Notes: generated from the sequence alone by a model not told the origin. Shown: positions 46,616-56,939, counted from the stretch's first letter. The stretch: 64,000 nucleotides of DNA from Micropruina sonneratiae (GCF_025972045.1 NZ_JAPDHX010000005.1:62001-126000); one strand, 5' to 3'. Numbers and translations are program-made.

Positions 46616-48174
46616 CCCGCCGCGAACTGGACGCCGGCGGCCCGGTCATCGTCGGCGCCGGACTGGCAGGGCTGAGTTGCGCCATCGAGTTCGCCCCCGC
46701 GCACTGCCTCGTGCTGTCGGCCGGGGCGATCAGCGCGGGCACCTCGACCGGCTGGGCCCAGGGCGGGCTCGCCGCCGCGGTCGGCGCGGACGACTCACCG
46801 GCCCTGCATGCGGCCGACACGATGGCCGCCGGGGCCGGGTTGTGCGACGAGGCCACCGTCGCGGCGATCACCGCCGCCGCCCCGCACGCCGTCGACTGGC
46901 TCGCCGGCCAGGGCGTGCGCTGGGACCGGCACCCAGACGGCTCGGTGAAGCTCGGCCTGGAGGGCGCCCACCAACGGCGCCGGATCGTCCACGCGGGCGG
47001 CGACGGCACGGGCGCGGAACTGCTGCGCGCCGTGGTCGAGAGGGCCCGCACACTGAGGTCGATCACCCTGTGGGAGCACGCTCGGGCCACCCGCATCGTA
47101 GTAGAGGACGGCCGGGTGACCGGCGTCGAGGCTGACACCCCGGCAGGCGCGGTGCTGCTGCGCACGCCGGCGGTCGTGCTGGCCACCGGCGGCGTCGGAG
47201 GCTTGTTCAGCCACACCACCAACCCGCTGGGCTCCCGCGGGCAGGGACTGGCGCTGGCCTTCCGGGCCGGGGCGGTGCTGCGCGACCTGGAGTTGGTGCA
47301 GTTCCACCCCACCGCCCTCGACGTGGCGCTCGACCCGATGCCGCTGGTCAGCGAAGCGGTTCGTGGCGAGGGCGCGATCCTGGTCGACGAACGCGGCGAA
47401 CGGGTGTTGGCCGACCCGCTGGCGGCACGCGACGTGGTCTCGCGCGCCGCATGGGCGCGGTTGCGGGCCGGCCACCGGGTCTTCCTCGACGCCCGGCGTG
47501 CCCCCGGCGCCACGTTCGCCGAGCTGTTCCCGTCGATCGCGGCCACGGCGCGGGCGGCCGGGCTAGACCCGGCCAGGGACCTGCTGCCGGTGCGCCCCGC
47601 CGCGCACTACCACATGGGTGGGGTGCTGGTGGACGCCGACGGCCGCTCGACGGTCTCGGGCCTGTTCGCCGCCGGCGAGGTGGCGTCCACCGGCCTGCAC
47701 GGAGCGAACCGGCTGGCGTCCAACTCGCTGCTGGAGGCGGTGGTGTGCGGACGCCGGGTGGCCCGGACGCTGGCCGTCGGCCGGCCCGCCGGACCCACAC
47801 CCCGGCGCCCCGGCCCGATCGACCGGCCTGCCGGACCGGTCGCGCCCGACCGGCGAGGCGACGGGCTGCGGTGGATCCGCGACACGGTCAGCGAGGGCGT
47901 CGGCGTGCTGCGTGACGGTGAGGGGCTGCGCCGCACCCTGGCCGCGCTCGGCGACCTGGCCGTGGCGGGCGGCGAGGCGACGACGCCCACGGCGCGGGAC
48001 GACGCCGCGCTGGTCGGCTACCTGATCGCGCTGGCCGCCCTGCAACGCACCGAGTCGCGGGGCGGCCACACCCGCACCGACTTCCCGGGCACCGACACCG
48101 CACCTGCGCACACCCTGCTGTCGCAGGCCAGCCTCGAGCGGGCGTCCGCCACACCGGCGGGGGTGCCCGCATGA
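46612..48174 (+). CDS. nadB: L-aspartate oxidase
   Basis: A 520-residue FAD enzyme oxidising L-aspartate to iminoaspartate, the first step of de novo NAD synthesis. [17 protein letters not shown] is the dinucleotide-binding motif (about residues 12-28); [23 protein letters not shown], the Arg/His active-site segments [19 protein letters not shown] and [16 protein letters not shown], and [20 protein letters not shown] are all present. The C-terminal domain is shorter and Pro/Arg-rich at its border. It overlaps nadA and nadC by 4 bp each, so the three are made in step. Confidence 0.96.
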   Translation: MTRRELDAGGPVIVGAGLAGLSCAIEFAPAHCLVLSAGAISAGTSTGWAQGGLAAAVGADDSPALHAADTMAAGAGLCDEATVAAITAAAPHAVDWLAGQGVRWDRHPDGSVKLGLEGAHQRRRIVHAGGDGTGAELLRAVVERARTLRSITLWEHARATRIVVEDGRVTGVEADTPAGAVLLRTPAVVLATGGVGGLFSHTTNPLGSRGQGLALAFRAGAVLRDLELVQFHPTALDVALDPMPLVSEAVRGEGAILVDERGERVLADPLAARDVVSRAAWARLRAGHRVFLDARRAPGATFAELFPSIAATARAAGLDPARDLLPVRPAAHYHMGGVLVDADGRSTVSGLFAAGEVASTGLHGANRLASNSLLEAVVCGRRVARTLAVGRPAGPTPRRPGPIDRPAGPVAPDRRGDGLRWIRDTVSEGVGVLRDGEGLRRTLAALGDLAVAGGEATTPTARDDAALVGYLIALAALQRTESRGGHTRTDFPGTDTAPAHTLLSQASLERASATPAGVPA

Positions 48175-49022
48175 GGAGCCTGCCCCGCATCGTGCTCGAG
48201 CCGGTCGTCCGCACGGCCCTGCTGGAAGACCTGGGCCGAGCCGGCGACCTGACCACCGACAGCATCGTCCCCGCCGGCGCGACCGCCACCGTGCAGCTCG
48301 TCTCCCGGGACGCCGGGGTCGTCGCCGGCCTGCCGGCCGCACTCCTGGCCTGGGAGCTGGTCGACCCGACAATCGCCGTCGAGGTGCACCTGCCGGACGG
48401 CTCGCGGGTCGCGCCCGGCAGCGTGATCGCCACGGCGTCCGGGCCGGCCCGCGGGCTGCTGACCGGCGAGCGGGTGGCGCTGAACCTCCTGGGGCACCTG
48501 TCGGGGGTGGCCACCAGCACCGCCGCCATCGCCGACGTGATCGCCCACACCGGCGCGAAGGTGGCCGACACCCGCAAGACCATTCCGGGCCTGCGGGCGC
48601 TGCAGAAGTACGCCGTGACCTGCGGCGGCGGATCGAACCACCGCTTCGGGTTGGACGACGCGGTGCTGATCAAGGACAACCACATCGCCGTCGCCGGCGG
48701 CGTCCGGCAGGCCGTCGAGGCGGCCCGGGCGCACATCGGCCACCTGGTGAAGGTCGAGGTCGAGGTCGACTCGCTGTCGATGCTGGCCGAACTGCTCGAG
48801 GTCGGTGCCGATGTGGTGCTCCTGGACAACTTCACCCCGGCGCAGCTGCGCGAGGCGGTGACGATGGTCGACGGTGCGATGGTCACCGAGGCGTCCGGGC
48901 GGATCACGCCGGAGACCGCCGTGCCGATCGCCGAGGCCGGTGTCGACCTGATCAGCGTCGGCTGGCTGACCCACAGCGCCCGCGTCCTCGACATCGGCCT
49001 GGATCACCTGTCAAGCACCTGA
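48171..49022 (+). CDS. nadC: Nicotinate-nucleotide pyrophosphorylase (carboxylating)
   Basis: A 283-residue quinolinate phosphoribosyltransferase converting quinolinate and PRPP to nicotinate mononucleotide. LLEDLGRAGDLTTDSIV is the N-terminal signature; KVADTRKTIPGLRALQKYAV and GGSNHRFGLDDAVLIKDNH are the PRPP/quinolinate-binding barrel motifs; VEVEVDSLSML and EASGRITPETAVPIAEAGVD complete the barrel. It closes the nadABC operon. All expected Arg, Lys and His residues are there. Confidence 0.97.
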   Translation: MRSLPRIVLEPVVRTALLEDLGRAGDLTTDSIVPAGATATVQLVSRDAGVVAGLPAALLAWELVDPTIAVEVHLPDGSRVAPGSVIATASGPARGLLTGERVALNLLGHLSGVATSTAAIADVIAHTGAKVADTRKTIPGLRALQKYAVTCGGGSNHRFGLDDAVLIKDNHIAVAGGVRQAVEAARAHIGHLVKVEVEVDSLSMLAELLEVGADVVLLDNFTPAQLREAVTMVDGAMVTEASGRITPETAVPIAEAGVDLISVGWLTHSARVLDIGLDHLSST

Positions 49023-49101
49023 CCAGCGGTGATGTCACCCAGCGGTAACCGATTCGCGGCAGACTACGTCCCGGGTCCGTAACCGATGCAGGAGGACAGC
49101 G

Positions 49102-50229
49102 ATGAGCAGCACGAAACGAGTGGGCATCCTCACCGCCGGCGGTGACAGCCCCGCCCTGAACGCCACCATCCGCGGCTTCGGCAAGTCGGCGATCGGGGAG
49201 TACGGCATGGAACTGATCGGGTTCCGCGACGGCGTCACGGGCCTGGTCGAGAACCGCTACGCGACGCTCGACGGCAAGGCGCTGTCCGGCATCCTCACCG
49301 TCGGCGGCACGATCCTGGGCACGTCGCGCGACAAGGTGCACAAGTTCCCCACCGCCGACGGTCCGGTCGACATGGTGCCGACCGTGGTGCAGAACTACGA
49401 GAAGGACAAGCTCGACGCGCTGATCATGCTCGGCGGCGGCGGCACCGCCAAGAACGCGAACCGCCTGGTCGAGGCCGGTCTGAACGTCATCCACCTGCCC
49501 AAGACCATCGACAACGACATCGCCCTGACCGACACCACCTTCGGTTTCGCGACGGCGCTGGAGATCGCCACCGAGGCGATCGACCGGCTGCATTCGACGG
49601 CGCACAGCCATCACCGGATCATCCTCACCGAGATCATGGGGCACCGGGCCGGCTGGCTGACGCTGGGCGCAGGGATCGCCGGCGGCGCCGACATCATCCT
49701 GCTGCCGGAGATCCCCTACACGGTCGAGAGCGTCGCCGACACGATCAAGGAACGCACCAGGCGCGGCTCCACCTTCTCGGTGGTCGCCGTCGCCGAGGGT
49801 GCCCGCGACGTGGGCGACACCGCCGACTACGAGGCGGCGCAGTTGCTGGTGAGAAACGCCAAGACGCCCGAGGCGCAGCGCGCCGCCCGCACCCACCTGG
49901 CCAACGTCGAGAACGCCCAGCGCGAGCACACGTTCAAGCTGGCCAAGGAGCTCGAGGCTGCCACCGGCCTGGAGGCCCGGGTGACGATCCTCGGCTACGT
50001 GCAGCGCGGCGGAACGCCGTCGGCGGCGGACCGGCTGCTGGCCACCCGGCTGGGCACCGCGGCGGCCGACCTGGTCGCCGACGGCGAGTTCGGGGTGATG
50101 GTGGCGGCCCGTGGCGATGGCACCCAGCCCGTCCCGCTCAAGGAGGTGGCGGGCAAGGTGAAACTCGTGCCCGCCGACCACGAGTGGATCACCGCGGCCC
50201 GCAAGGTGGGCACCGGTCTGGGCGACTAG
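49102..50229 (+). CDS. 6-phosphofructokinase (phosphate donor uncertain)
   Basis: A 375-residue phosphofructokinase: [20 protein letters not shown] at the N-terminus, [15 protein letters not shown] at the phosphoryl-donor loop, the catalytic [34 protein letters not shown] and [19 protein letters not shown]. The donor loop reads GGGG where E. coli PfkA has GGDG, and the Lys of PKTIDND stands where ATP-PFKs usually have Gly. Lys there is typical of PPi-using and some ATP-using clades, while the Gly at the second site favours ATP. Propionic-acid bacteria are known for PPi-dependent glycolysis, so the donor needs testing. It stands alone with a clear GGAGG site before the ATG. Confidence 0.92.
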   Translation: MSSTKRVGILTAGGDSPALNATIRGFGKSAIGEYGMELIGFRDGVTGLVENRYATLDGKALSGILTVGGTILGTSRDKVHKFPTADGPVDMVPTVVQNYEKDKLDALIMLGGGGTAKNANRLVEAGLNVIHLPKTIDNDIALTDTTFGFATALEIATEAIDRLHSTAHSHHRIILTEIMGHRAGWLTLGAGIAGGADIILLPEIPYTVESVADTIKERTRRGSTFSVVAVAEGARDVGDTADYEAAQLLVRNAKTPEAQRAARTHLANVENAQREHTFKLAKELEAATGLEARVTILGYVQRGGTPSAADRLLATRLGTAAADLVADGEFGVMVAARGDGTQPVPLKEVAGKVKLVPADHEWITAARKVGTGLGD

Positions 50230-50238
50230 TCTGCCGCC

Positions 50239-50895
50239 GTGGACCAGATCGGCCGATACTTCGCCGGGCTGTTCGAACTGGTCGGACGCGCCTACCGGCT
50301 CGACCCGGTGGCGCTGGCCTGGGTGCGGGACCAGCCGCACGCCATCGGACTGGCGGTCGGGGTCGCACTGCTCGCGGGCATCTCGATCATGTGCGGGCAG
50401 GCCGTGGTGCTGCTGGTGAACCGGATGGCGGGGTGGAAGTTCGGCGTCGGGCTGCTGTTCAGCGGCATCTGGCTGGTGTTGCTGCACGTGGTGGAGTCCG
50501 TGGCGTTGTGGGCGCTGGGCAACTGGTTCAGTGCGACGCACGTCAGCTACGTCACCGTGCTCAGCGGGGTGCTGGTCTCGATGGCTCCGCAGATCTGGGG
50601 ATTCCTGGCCCTGATGCCCTACCTGGGCACGGCGATCAGCCGCTTCCTGTCCGCGTGGAGCGCGGTGGTGCTGTGGGCCGTCACGGCCGGCACCTTCGAC
50701 GTCGGTCGCTGGCCCGCGCTGGGGCTCGTGGCGGCGTCCTGGCTGGTGATGCAGCTGCTGTCGACGCTGGCCGCACCGTGGATCTCGACGGGCCTCTCGG
50801 CACTGTTCGAACGGGTGGCGGGACGCCCCTTCTGGGTGTCCGGCGCCGACGTGCTGAACGGTCGCCCGCTGATCACCGAGGAGGTGCACGCGTGA
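50239..50895 (+). CDS. Membrane protein paired with a hydrolase-like protein
   Basis: A 218-residue protein with four or five membrane segments (about residues 34-58, 65-92, 101-128 and 138-175). Segments include PHAIGLAVGVALLAGISIMC and FGVGLLFSGIWLVLLHVVES. Start GTG 50239 lies 9 bp after the phosphofructokinase stop, and the gene overlaps the next one by 4 bp (GTGA), forming a tight pair. No family recognised. Confidence 0.75.
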   Translation: MDQIGRYFAGLFELVGRAYRLDPVALAWVRDQPHAIGLAVGVALLAGISIMCGQAVVLLVNRMAGWKFGVGLLFSGIWLVLLHVVESVALWALGNWFSATHVSYVTVLSGVLVSMAPQIWGFLALMPYLGTAISRFLSAWSAVVLWAVTAGTFDVGRWPALGLVAASWLVMQLLSTLAAPWISTGLSALFERVAGRPFWVSGADVLNGRPLITEEVHA

Positions 50896-51839
50896 TCCTG
50901 GCCGACCTGCTGGTGCTGATCGGGGCCTTCGCGGTGGCCGGCATGCTGCTCGCACCCTTGGAGTCGCTGCACTGGTGGGCGACGCGCGGTATCGAGGAGG
51001 TCGAGCTCGGCCCGGCGCCCAGCTCGCTCGAGCTGGCGGCCTCCCGGCCCGACGACGGGGGGCCGCGCAAGTTCGTCGTCTACCTGTCGGGCATCGGCGC
51101 CATCGGCGCCCAGGACGTCCCGCAGGAGGAGGTGCCGTTCATCGCCGACCTGCGCGACCGGCTGTCCGGCTACCGGGTCATCGACGACGTGTTCCCCTAC
51201 GCCGTCGACAACCGCTCGCTGACCGGCGAGCGGCTGCTCGGATGGCTGTGGCGGCAACTCGAGCAGGCCCGGCTGAAGAACCCCAACACGCTGTTGGCGA
51301 CGCTGATCAACATCCGCAACCTGATGCAGCTGTTCGTCTGCGCCGACCGCCGCTACGGACCCACCTACAACATGGGGATGGCGAAGGAGATCCACCGTTC
51401 CCTGGTCCGGCACGGGCACGCCCCCGGCAGTCCCGACGAGGTGGTGCTGCTCGGCTGGAGCGGCGGCGGCCAGATCGCCCTCGGCGCGATCTGGTATCTG
51501 CACGCGATGGGGCTGCGCTGTTCACTGCTGTCGCTGGGCGGCATGCTGTCCGACGACATCGCCCTGGCCCGCACCGAACACCTGTGGCACCTGTACGGCT
51601 CGAAGGACTTCCTGCAGGCCTCCGGCCAAGTGCTGTTCGCGGGCCGCTGGCCCATCTCGAAGGCCTCGCCGTGGAACGAGGCCCTGCGCGACGACAAGAT
51701 CACCTTCATCGACCTGGGCCCGTACAACCACAACGTGAAACAGCACTACTTCGACTACGAATCGACCCTGCCCGACGGCAGGACCTACGCCGGCAAGGTG
51801 GTCGACACGATCGCGGAGGTGCTGGGCCCTCGGGACTAG
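50892..51839 (+). CDS. Membrane-anchored alpha/beta-hydrolase-fold protein
   Basis: A 315-residue protein. An N-terminal membrane helix (about residues 2-22) is followed by a soluble domain with KFVVYLSGIGAIGAQDVPQE and the nucleophile-elbow-like VVLLGWSGGGQIALGAIWYL (GWSGG, Ser at about residue 191). The late DLGPYNHNVKQHYFD supplies a His at the position expected for a catalytic triad. The substrate is unknown; a lipid or cell-wall ester is conceivable given the membrane anchor. It is coupled to the membrane protein gene upstream. Confidence 0.78.
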   Translation: MILADLLVLIGAFAVAGMLLAPLESLHWWATRGIEEVELGPAPSSLELAASRPDDGGPRKFVVYLSGIGAIGAQDVPQEEVPFIADLRDRLSGYRVIDDVFPYAVDNRSLTGERLLGWLWRQLEQARLKNPNTLLATLINIRNLMQLFVCADRRYGPTYNMGMAKEIHRSLVRHGHAPGSPDEVVLLGWSGGGQIALGAIWYLHAMGLRCSLLSLGGMLSDDIALARTEHLWHLYGSKDFLQASGQVLFAGRWPISKASPWNEALRDDKITFIDLGPYNHNVKQHYFDYESTLPDGRTYAGKVVDTIAEVLGPRD

Positions 51840-52374
51840 CCCGGATGCCGGCCGTCCACCGGCGGCCTGACCACCAGTACGGCGACGATCGCGATCATGA
51901 TCACCGCGGTCAGCGTGATCGGCACCGGGATGAGCGGGAGCGCGCCCACCGGCAGCACCGTGTTCACCACGGCGTCCGCATGGTCGCGGATGGCGACCCA
52001 CCAGATGCCCAGCACGAACACCGCGATCGGCACCGTCACGGTGAAGGTGGGGGTGCCACGGCGTGTAGCCCCGCCTCTCGGCGGCGACGGGCACCGCGAT
52101 CTCGGCCAGGATCAGCACCGACAGCACCCAGTTCTGCACCGCCGGCTGCAGCAGCAGCATCACCAGCCACAACACCTGGACGACGGCGATGCCGGCCGCC
52201 AGCGCGAGCACGCCAGCCATCTGGACGATCGTCAGCACCCGGTACAGCCAGTCGTCGGTGTCGAACGAGGTGGCGAACCAGGTCGAAGAACAACTCGAGG
52301 CTGGTAGCCGCGCGGTGGGACTCCGGCGGGTCGCGGGCAGGCATCGGACGCAGACGCCAGCGGGCGTCCGTCAC
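51836..52374 (-). pseudogene. ltrA: Remnant of a low-temperature-requirement A (LtrA-like) membrane protein gene
   Basis: Three pieces in three frames belong to one LtrA protein: ATSLELFFDLV (the N-terminal signature) near 52290, then FATSFDTDDWLYRVLTIVQM followed by VQNWVLSVLILAEIAVPVAA and RRGYTPWHPH to about 52040, then the C-terminal helices VFVLGIWWVAIRDHADAVV and VPITLTAVIMIAIVAVLVV to 51836. The full gene is about 1200 bp; this is 540 bp, so several internal blocks are deleted. It is clearly non-functional. Confidence 0.78.
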
Positions 52375-52499
52375 GGGGGGGGCTGCTCACCGGGCCTCCG
52401 GAACTGGGTCACGCGTAGGACGCAGGCATCCCCGCACCCCGGCGACCTCCCGCCCCGGTGTCCCAGCGGCAGATCGGGCGTGTCCCTGCCGGACGCCGC

Positions 52500-53246
52500 T
52501 CAGGTGCCGCCCTCGCGCGCCACCCGCCGCGCGGCCGGCAATGCCGTCCACGGATCCAGATAGGACGCCGTGGCCGGCACCGGGCGGCCGGCGTCATCCA
52601 CCGCGTAGCGCAGCGGTTCGCCCGGCGGCAGGTTCAGGGCGTGCAGGGCGGCCGCGTCCAGCCCCTCGGCGACCCCGATCAGGGCGCGCAGCGAGTTGCC
52701 GTGCCCGACCACCAGCAGCGAACGGCCCGCCAGCAGGGTCGAGGCGATCCGCTCGGCGACCGGCCTCACCCGCCGCATCACATCGGCCAACGATTCGGTG
52801 GCCGCGACCGCCTCGGCCGGGCAGCCGGCGAAGGCCGGCTGCGCGCGCAGCCGGCTCAGCGCGGCGGCAGTCAGCGGCGGCGGGGTGCCCTCCAGCGACC
52901 GCCGCCAGTGCACGAACGCCTCGGTGCCGTACTCGGCCAGCACCGCGGCCTTGGTACGCCCGGTGAGGGCGCCGTAGCTGCGCTCGGCCAACCGGCAATC
53001 GATCTCGACGGGGGGCTGCCCGGCCAGCGCCTCCGCCGCGAGATCGGCGGTGGCCCGGGCACGGGTCATCGGTGAGGTCAGCAGCAGGTCCACCCGGTGC
53101 CCGGCGTCGTTGATCAGCGCCGCGGCCCGCCGCGACTGCCGCTGCCCCAGCGGGGTGAGCCCGACGTCCAGCGAGCCGGTGAACAGGCCGGCGGCGTTGG
53201 CAGTGCTCTCCCCGTGCCGCAGCAGGAACAACTCCCCCGGCACCAT
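52500..53246 (-). CDS. Histidine phosphatase, divergent phosphoglycerate-mutase paralogue
   Basis: A 248-residue member of the dPGM branch. The phosphohistidine is in LFLLRHGESTANAAGLF, the proton-donor Glu in RLAERSYGALTGRTKA, and the second His in [14 protein letters not shown]. It is about as long as the main gpmA product but only moderately similar to it, and it lacks the well-conserved Tyr/Arg-rich stretch between HWRRS and the middle of the protein. ATG 53246 is chosen because GGAAGGGG precedes it. It could be a second mutase or a phosphatase for another small substrate. Confidence 0.82.
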   Translation of the reverse strand: MVPGELFLLRHGESTANAAGLFTGSLDVGLTPLGQRQSRRAAALINDAGHRVDLLLTSPMTRARATADLAAEALAGQPPVEIDCRLAERSYGALTGRTKAAVLAEYGTEAFVHWRRSLEGTPPPLTAAALSRLRAQPAFAGCPAEAVAATESLADVMRRVRPVAERIASTLLAGRSLLVVGHGNSLRALIGVAEGLDAAALHALNLPPGEPLRYAVDDAGRPVPATASYLDPWTALPAARRVAREGGT

Positions 53247-53340
53247 GTCCCCTTCCGCGCCGCCGACCACCATGCGGCTGCCAAGGTACAGCGACGACCG
53301 CACGATGACGCCGGGCGATCACGCCGACGCGTTCCCCCCG

Positions 53341-53557
53341 CGCGGTGATCGGGTCCTTCCACGAGCCGGCGTCGCCGACCAGTGCCCACCCGGGGCCGTA
53401 CGGACGCCGCAGCCGGCCGGGCAGGCCGGTGACCGTCCTGGCGGAGCTGCCGGAGGCGGAGCGGCTGATCGCCGAGACCGCACGGGCGGCCGCGCTGCTC
53501 CTGGCCCGCGGCCCACGTGAGGCGCTGGCCGGCGCCGTGGAGTCGGTGTCGGCCTGA
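53341..53557 (+). CDS. Possible small protein or gene fragment
   Basis: From a GTG the frame encodes about 71 residues, beginning IGSFHEPASPTSAHPGPYG and continuing RPVTVLAELPEAERLIAETA with an Ala/Leu-rich helix to the end. The helix has normal amphipathic character, but no family is recognised and the ribosome binding site is poor. It may be a remnant of a longer gene. The rest of the region between 53247 and 53613 holds only promoter sequence for the divergent phosphatase gene. Confidence 0.35.
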
Positions 53558-53613
53558 GCCGCGCCACCCGGGGGCTGGCAGACTGAACCGGACGCCGACG
53601 ACAGGAGGCTCCG

Positions 53614-53880
53614 ATGCCGGCGCACGACCCGGAACTGATGCAGCGGATGCGCGACTGGCTGGCCGCGGCGTCCGAGGCTGCGGGCATCGAACCCGCGTTG
53701 ATCGACACCCTCGAGCAGCCACTGTTGCGGCTCACGGCGAAGGTGGCGCACGGCGCCGCCCGCCCCGCCGCACCGCTGACCGCCTTCCTGGTCGGCGTGG
53801 CGGCCGGCCGAGGGGCCGACCCGTTGGAGTTATCCGAACGGCTCGGCCGCCTCGCCCAGGAGTTCAGCGAGTCGGAGTGA
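53614..53880 (+). CDS. DUF6457-like small protein
   Basis: An 88-residue protein: LMQRMRDWLAAASEAAGIEP, LRLTAKVAHGAARPAAPLTA and FLVGVAAGRGADPLELSERL match the DUF6457 pattern, a small helical domain that in actinobacteria often follows or is fused to molybdenum-cofactor guanylyltransferase (MobA-like) proteins. No moco gene is nearby, so its role here is open. An AGGAGG site precedes the ATG. Its end overlaps the convergent aceB gene by 17 bp. Confidence 0.75.
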   Translation: MPAHDPELMQRMRDWLAAASEAAGIEPALIDTLEQPLLRLTAKVAHGAARPAAPLTAFLVGVAAGRGADPLELSERLGRLAQEFSESE

Positions 53881-55588
53881 CCCGCCCCACCAGGTGGTGG
53901 GTATAGCCGTACAGCGTCACGAACGACGGGAACTCCGCCGCCAGGCAGCCCTGTTCGAGGATCCCCCGGGCCGCCGTGACCTGCCGGTGCTGCTCGGCGG
54001 GCGTCTGGTCGAGGAGCCGCTCCACCTCCTCCTCGAGCATCGAGGCGACCAGTTCGGCGGTGATCGTGACCCCGCCGGGAGTGGTCACCCGGTGCCGGAT
54101 CCACTGCCACAGCTGCATTCGGGAGATCTCGACCGTGGCGGCGTCCTCCATCAGGCCCTCGATCGCCACCGCGCCCTGCCCACCGACCCACGCGGCCAGG
54201 TAGGCCAGCGGCACCCGCAGGTTTGTCCGGACGCCGGACAGGGTGACGATGCGCTCGACACCGCTGAGGTCGGCCAGCTGCTCGGCGGTGACCGCGACAT
54301 CGGGACGCTGCCGGTCGAGCTGGTTGGGCCGTCCGGCCAGCGCATCGTCGAACACCGCGGTGCAGGTCGCGACCAGCCCGGGATGCGCGACCCAGGAGCC
54401 GTCGAACCCGTCGGCGGCCTCTCGTGCCTTGTCGGAGCGGGTCTTGTCGAGGGCCGTTGCGGTGGCCTCCGGATCGGCCCCGCTGGGCACGAAGGCGGCC
54501 ATGCCGCCGATCGCGTGCGCGCCGCGCTCGTGGCAGGTCTTCACCAGCAACTCGGTGTAGGCCCGCATGAACGGAACGGTCATCGTGACCCGGTCGCGGT
54601 TGGGCAGCACCATCGAGGCGTCCTGGGCGTGGTTCTTGATGAACGAGAAGATGTAGTCCCACCGGCCGGCGTTCAGCCCGGCGCTGTACTCACGCAGCTC
54701 GTACAGGATCTCGGTCATCTCGAAGGCCGCCGGGAACGTCTCCAGCAGGCAGGTGGCGCGGATGGTGCCGGGCGCGATGCCCAACCGCGCCTCGGCCCAG
54801 GCGAACACGTCGTGCCACAGCCGCGCCTCGAAACGGGACTGCAGCTTGGGCAGGTAGAAGTACGGCCCGCGGCCGCGGGCGATCAACTCCGCGGCGTTGT
54901 GGAAGAAGTACAGGCCGAAGTCGACGAACGCGCCGGGGATGCCCTGGCCGTCCAACAGCAGGTGCTTCTCGGTCAGATGCCAGCCGCGTGGCCGGACCAT
55001 GATCGTCGCCGTCGTCTCGTTCAGCGCATAGCTCTTGCCGTCGGGCGTGCTGAAGTCGATCTGCCGACGGATCGCGTCGAACAGGTTCAGCTGTCCTTCG
55101 ACGACGTTCGCCCAGGTCGGCGCGGTGGCGTCCTCGAAATCCGCCATCCACACCCGGGCACCCGAGTTCAGCGCGTTGATCGTCATCCGCCTGGTCGGCG
55201 GGCCGGTGATCTCGCAGCGCCGGTCCTCCAGGCCGGGCGCCGGCGGCGCCACCCGCCAGGTCGTTTCGTCGCGTATCCCGGCGGTCTCGGTCGGAAAGTC
55301 GAAGTTCTGGCCGTACCGGCGGGCGTCCTTGCGCTGCTGCAGCAGCTCGGCGCGGCGTCCGGCGAACTGCTGGTGCAGTCCGCAGACGAACTCCAGCGCC
55401 TCGGTGGTCAGGATCTCGTCGTAGCGGGCGCCGGACGCCCCCGCGACCTGCAGCCGGCTGCTCAGCCGGCGGGGTGAGATCGGCGACGTCGGGTAGCCGG
55501 CGGCCGCCGGCTCGGAGCGGGGCCGGGCCGTCGCCGGGGGTGCCGGCGGCGTCGTCGGGGGCTGGCTGCTGACGGTGTCGGTGGTCAT
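53864..55588 (-). CDS. aceB: Malate synthase A
   Basis: A 574-residue enzyme condensing glyoxylate with acetyl-CoA to malate, the second step of the glyoxylate shunt. RVWMADFEDATAPTW, the catalytic RPRGWHLTEKHL, FGLYFFHNAAELI, TIRATCLLETFPAAFEMTEI with the Mg-binding Glu, GRWDYIFSFIKN and HPGLVATCTAVFD are all typical of isoform A. An N-terminal 35-residue Pro/Ala-rich tail is unusual. The start ATG is supported by GGAGAC upstream and by the end of conservation. aceA lies 34 bp upstream on the same strand, so the shunt is one operon under the divergent RamB-type regulator. Confidence 0.96.
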   Translation of the reverse strand: MTTDTVSSQPPTTPPAPPATARPRSEPAAAGYPTSPISPRRLSSRLQVAGASGARYDEILTTEALEFVCGLHQQFAGRRAELLQQRKDARRYGQNFDFPTETAGIRDETTWRVAPPAPGLEDRRCEITGPPTRRMTINALNSGARVWMADFEDATAPTWANVVEGQLNLFDAIRRQIDFSTPDGKSYALNETTATIMVRPRGWHLTEKHLLLDGQGIPGAFVDFGLYFFHNAAELIARGRGPYFYLPKLQSRFEARLWHDVFAWAEARLGIAPGTIRATCLLETFPAAFEMTEILYELREYSAGLNAGRWDYIFSFIKNHAQDASMVLPNRDRVTMTVPFMRAYTELLVKTCHERGAHAIGGMAAFVPSGADPEATATALDKTRSDKAREAADGFDGSWVAHPGLVATCTAVFDDALAGRPNQLDRQRPDVAVTAEQLADLSGVERIVTLSGVRTNLRVPLAYLAAWVGGQGAVAIEGLMEDAATVEISRMQLWQWIRHRVTTPGGVTITAELVASMLEEEVERLLDQTPAEQHRQVTAARGILEQGCLAAEFPSFVTLYGYTHHLVGRVTPTR

Positions 55589-55622
55589 GATCGGGTCTCC
55601 TCGATGAGTCGGTGCGGGTGGG

Positions 55623-56939
55623 TCAGGGGTGGAACTGTTCGGCCTCGGTCGAGCCGGCCAGGGCGGTGGTGGCGCTGTTCGGGTTGAGCGCGGTGGCCAC
55701 CTTGTCGAAGTAGCCGGTGCCCACCTCGGCTTGGTGCCGGGTCGCGGTGTAGCCGTGCCGCTCGTCGGCGAACTCGGCCTGCTGCAGGGCGACGTAGGCG
55801 GGCATGCCACGCTCGGCGTAGCCGCGGGCCAGGGTGAACATCGAGTGGTTCAGGGCGTGGAAGCCGGCCAGGGTGATGAACTGGAAGCGGTAGCCGAGTT
55901 CGCCCAGGCTGTCCTGGAACTCGGCGATCTGGCGCTCGTCCAGGGCCGCGGACCAGTTGAACGACGGCGAGCAGTTGTAGGCCAGCATCTTGCCGGGGAA
56001 CTCGCGGTGCAATTCGGTCGCGAACTCCCTGGCCAGGCCGAGGTCGGGCGTCCCGGTCTCGACCCAGATCAGGTCGGCGTAGGGGGCGTAGGCCTTGGCC
56101 CGCGCCAGCACCGGCTCGATGCCGGTGCGCACCCGGAAGAAGCCCTCGGTGGTGCGTTCGCCGATGCAGAACTGCCGGTCCGTCGGGTCGACGTCCGAGG
56201 TGAGCAGGTCGGCGGCCAGGGCGTCGGTGCGGGCGATCACGATCGTCTCGGTGCCGAGCACGTCGGCGGCCAGCCGGGCGGCGTTGAGGGTGCGGACGTG
56301 CTGCGCGGTCGGGATCAGCACCTTGCCGCCCAGGTGGCCGCACTTCTTCTCCGAGCTCAGCTGGTCCTCCCAGTGGACGCCGGCCGCACCGGCCGCGATC
56401 ATCTGCTTCATCAGCTCGAACGCGTTCAGCGGGCCGCCGAAACCGGCTTCGGCGTCGGCGACGATCGGAGCGATCCGGGCGCCCGGCTCGCCGTCGCGCT
56501 CCCCTTCGGCCCAGGCGATCTGGTCGGCGCGCAGCATGGCGTTGTTCAGCCGCCGCACCACCGTCGGCACCGAGTTGGCCGGGTACAGGCTCTGGTCGGG
56601 GTAGGTGTGGCCCGAGAGGTTCGCATCGGCCGCGACCTGCCAGCCCGACAGGTAGATCGCCTCCAGCCCCGCCTTGACCTGCTGCACGGCCTGGTTGCCG
56701 GTCAGCGCGCCAAGCGAGCGGACGAACGGCCGGTGCTGCAGCAGGTGCCACAGCCGGGCGGCCCCATGCCTGGCCAGGGTGTGCTCCTCGACCAGCGAGC
56801 CGCGCAGCCGCACCACGTCGGCCGCGGTGTACGACCGGGCGATGCCGGCCCAGCGCGGGTTGGTGGCCCAGTCGCGCAGCAGCTGCTGCTCGGGGGTGGC
56901 GGTGTGCTCGGCGGTGGCCGGGTTCGCGGTCGTGGTCAT
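55623..56939 (-). CDS. aceA: Isocitrate lyase
   Basis: A 438-residue enzyme splitting isocitrate into glyoxylate and succinate. The catalytic loop [10 protein letters not shown] (with the active-site Cys) is intact. [48 protein letters not shown] and [13 protein letters not shown] match the family. The ATG at 56939 follows AAGGAG. It leads the aceA-aceB operon and is divergent from ramB, the arrangement known from Corynebacterium, where RamB represses aceA and aceB unless acetate is used. Confidence 0.97.
   Translation of the reverse strand: MTTTANPATAEHTATPEQQLLRDWATNPRWAGIARSYTAADVVRLRGSLVEEHTLARHGAARLWHLLQHRPFVRSLGALTGNQAVQQVKAGLEAIYLSGWQVAADANLSGHTYPDQSLYPANSVPTVVRRLNNAMLRADQIAWAEGERDGEPGARIAPIVADAEAGFGGPLNAFELMKQMIAAGAAGVHWEDQLSSEKKCGHLGGKVLIPTAQHVRTLNAARLAADVLGTETIVIARTDALAADLLTSDVDPTDRQFCIGERTTEGFFRVRTGIEPVLARAKAYAPYADLIWVETGTPDLGLAREFATELHREFPGKMLAYNCSPSFNWSAALDERQIAEFQDSLGELGYRFQFITLAGFHALNHSMFTLARGYAERGMPAYVALQQAEFADERHGYTATRHQAEVGTGYFDKVATALNPNSATTALAGSTEAEQFHP

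Noticed and set aside
49102-50229. Confident assignment as PPi-dependent phosphofructokinase because of the Propionibacteriaceae setting
   Set aside because: The sequence belongs to a different clade from the known Propionibacterium PPi enzyme, and its donor-loop Gly argues for ATP; left open.
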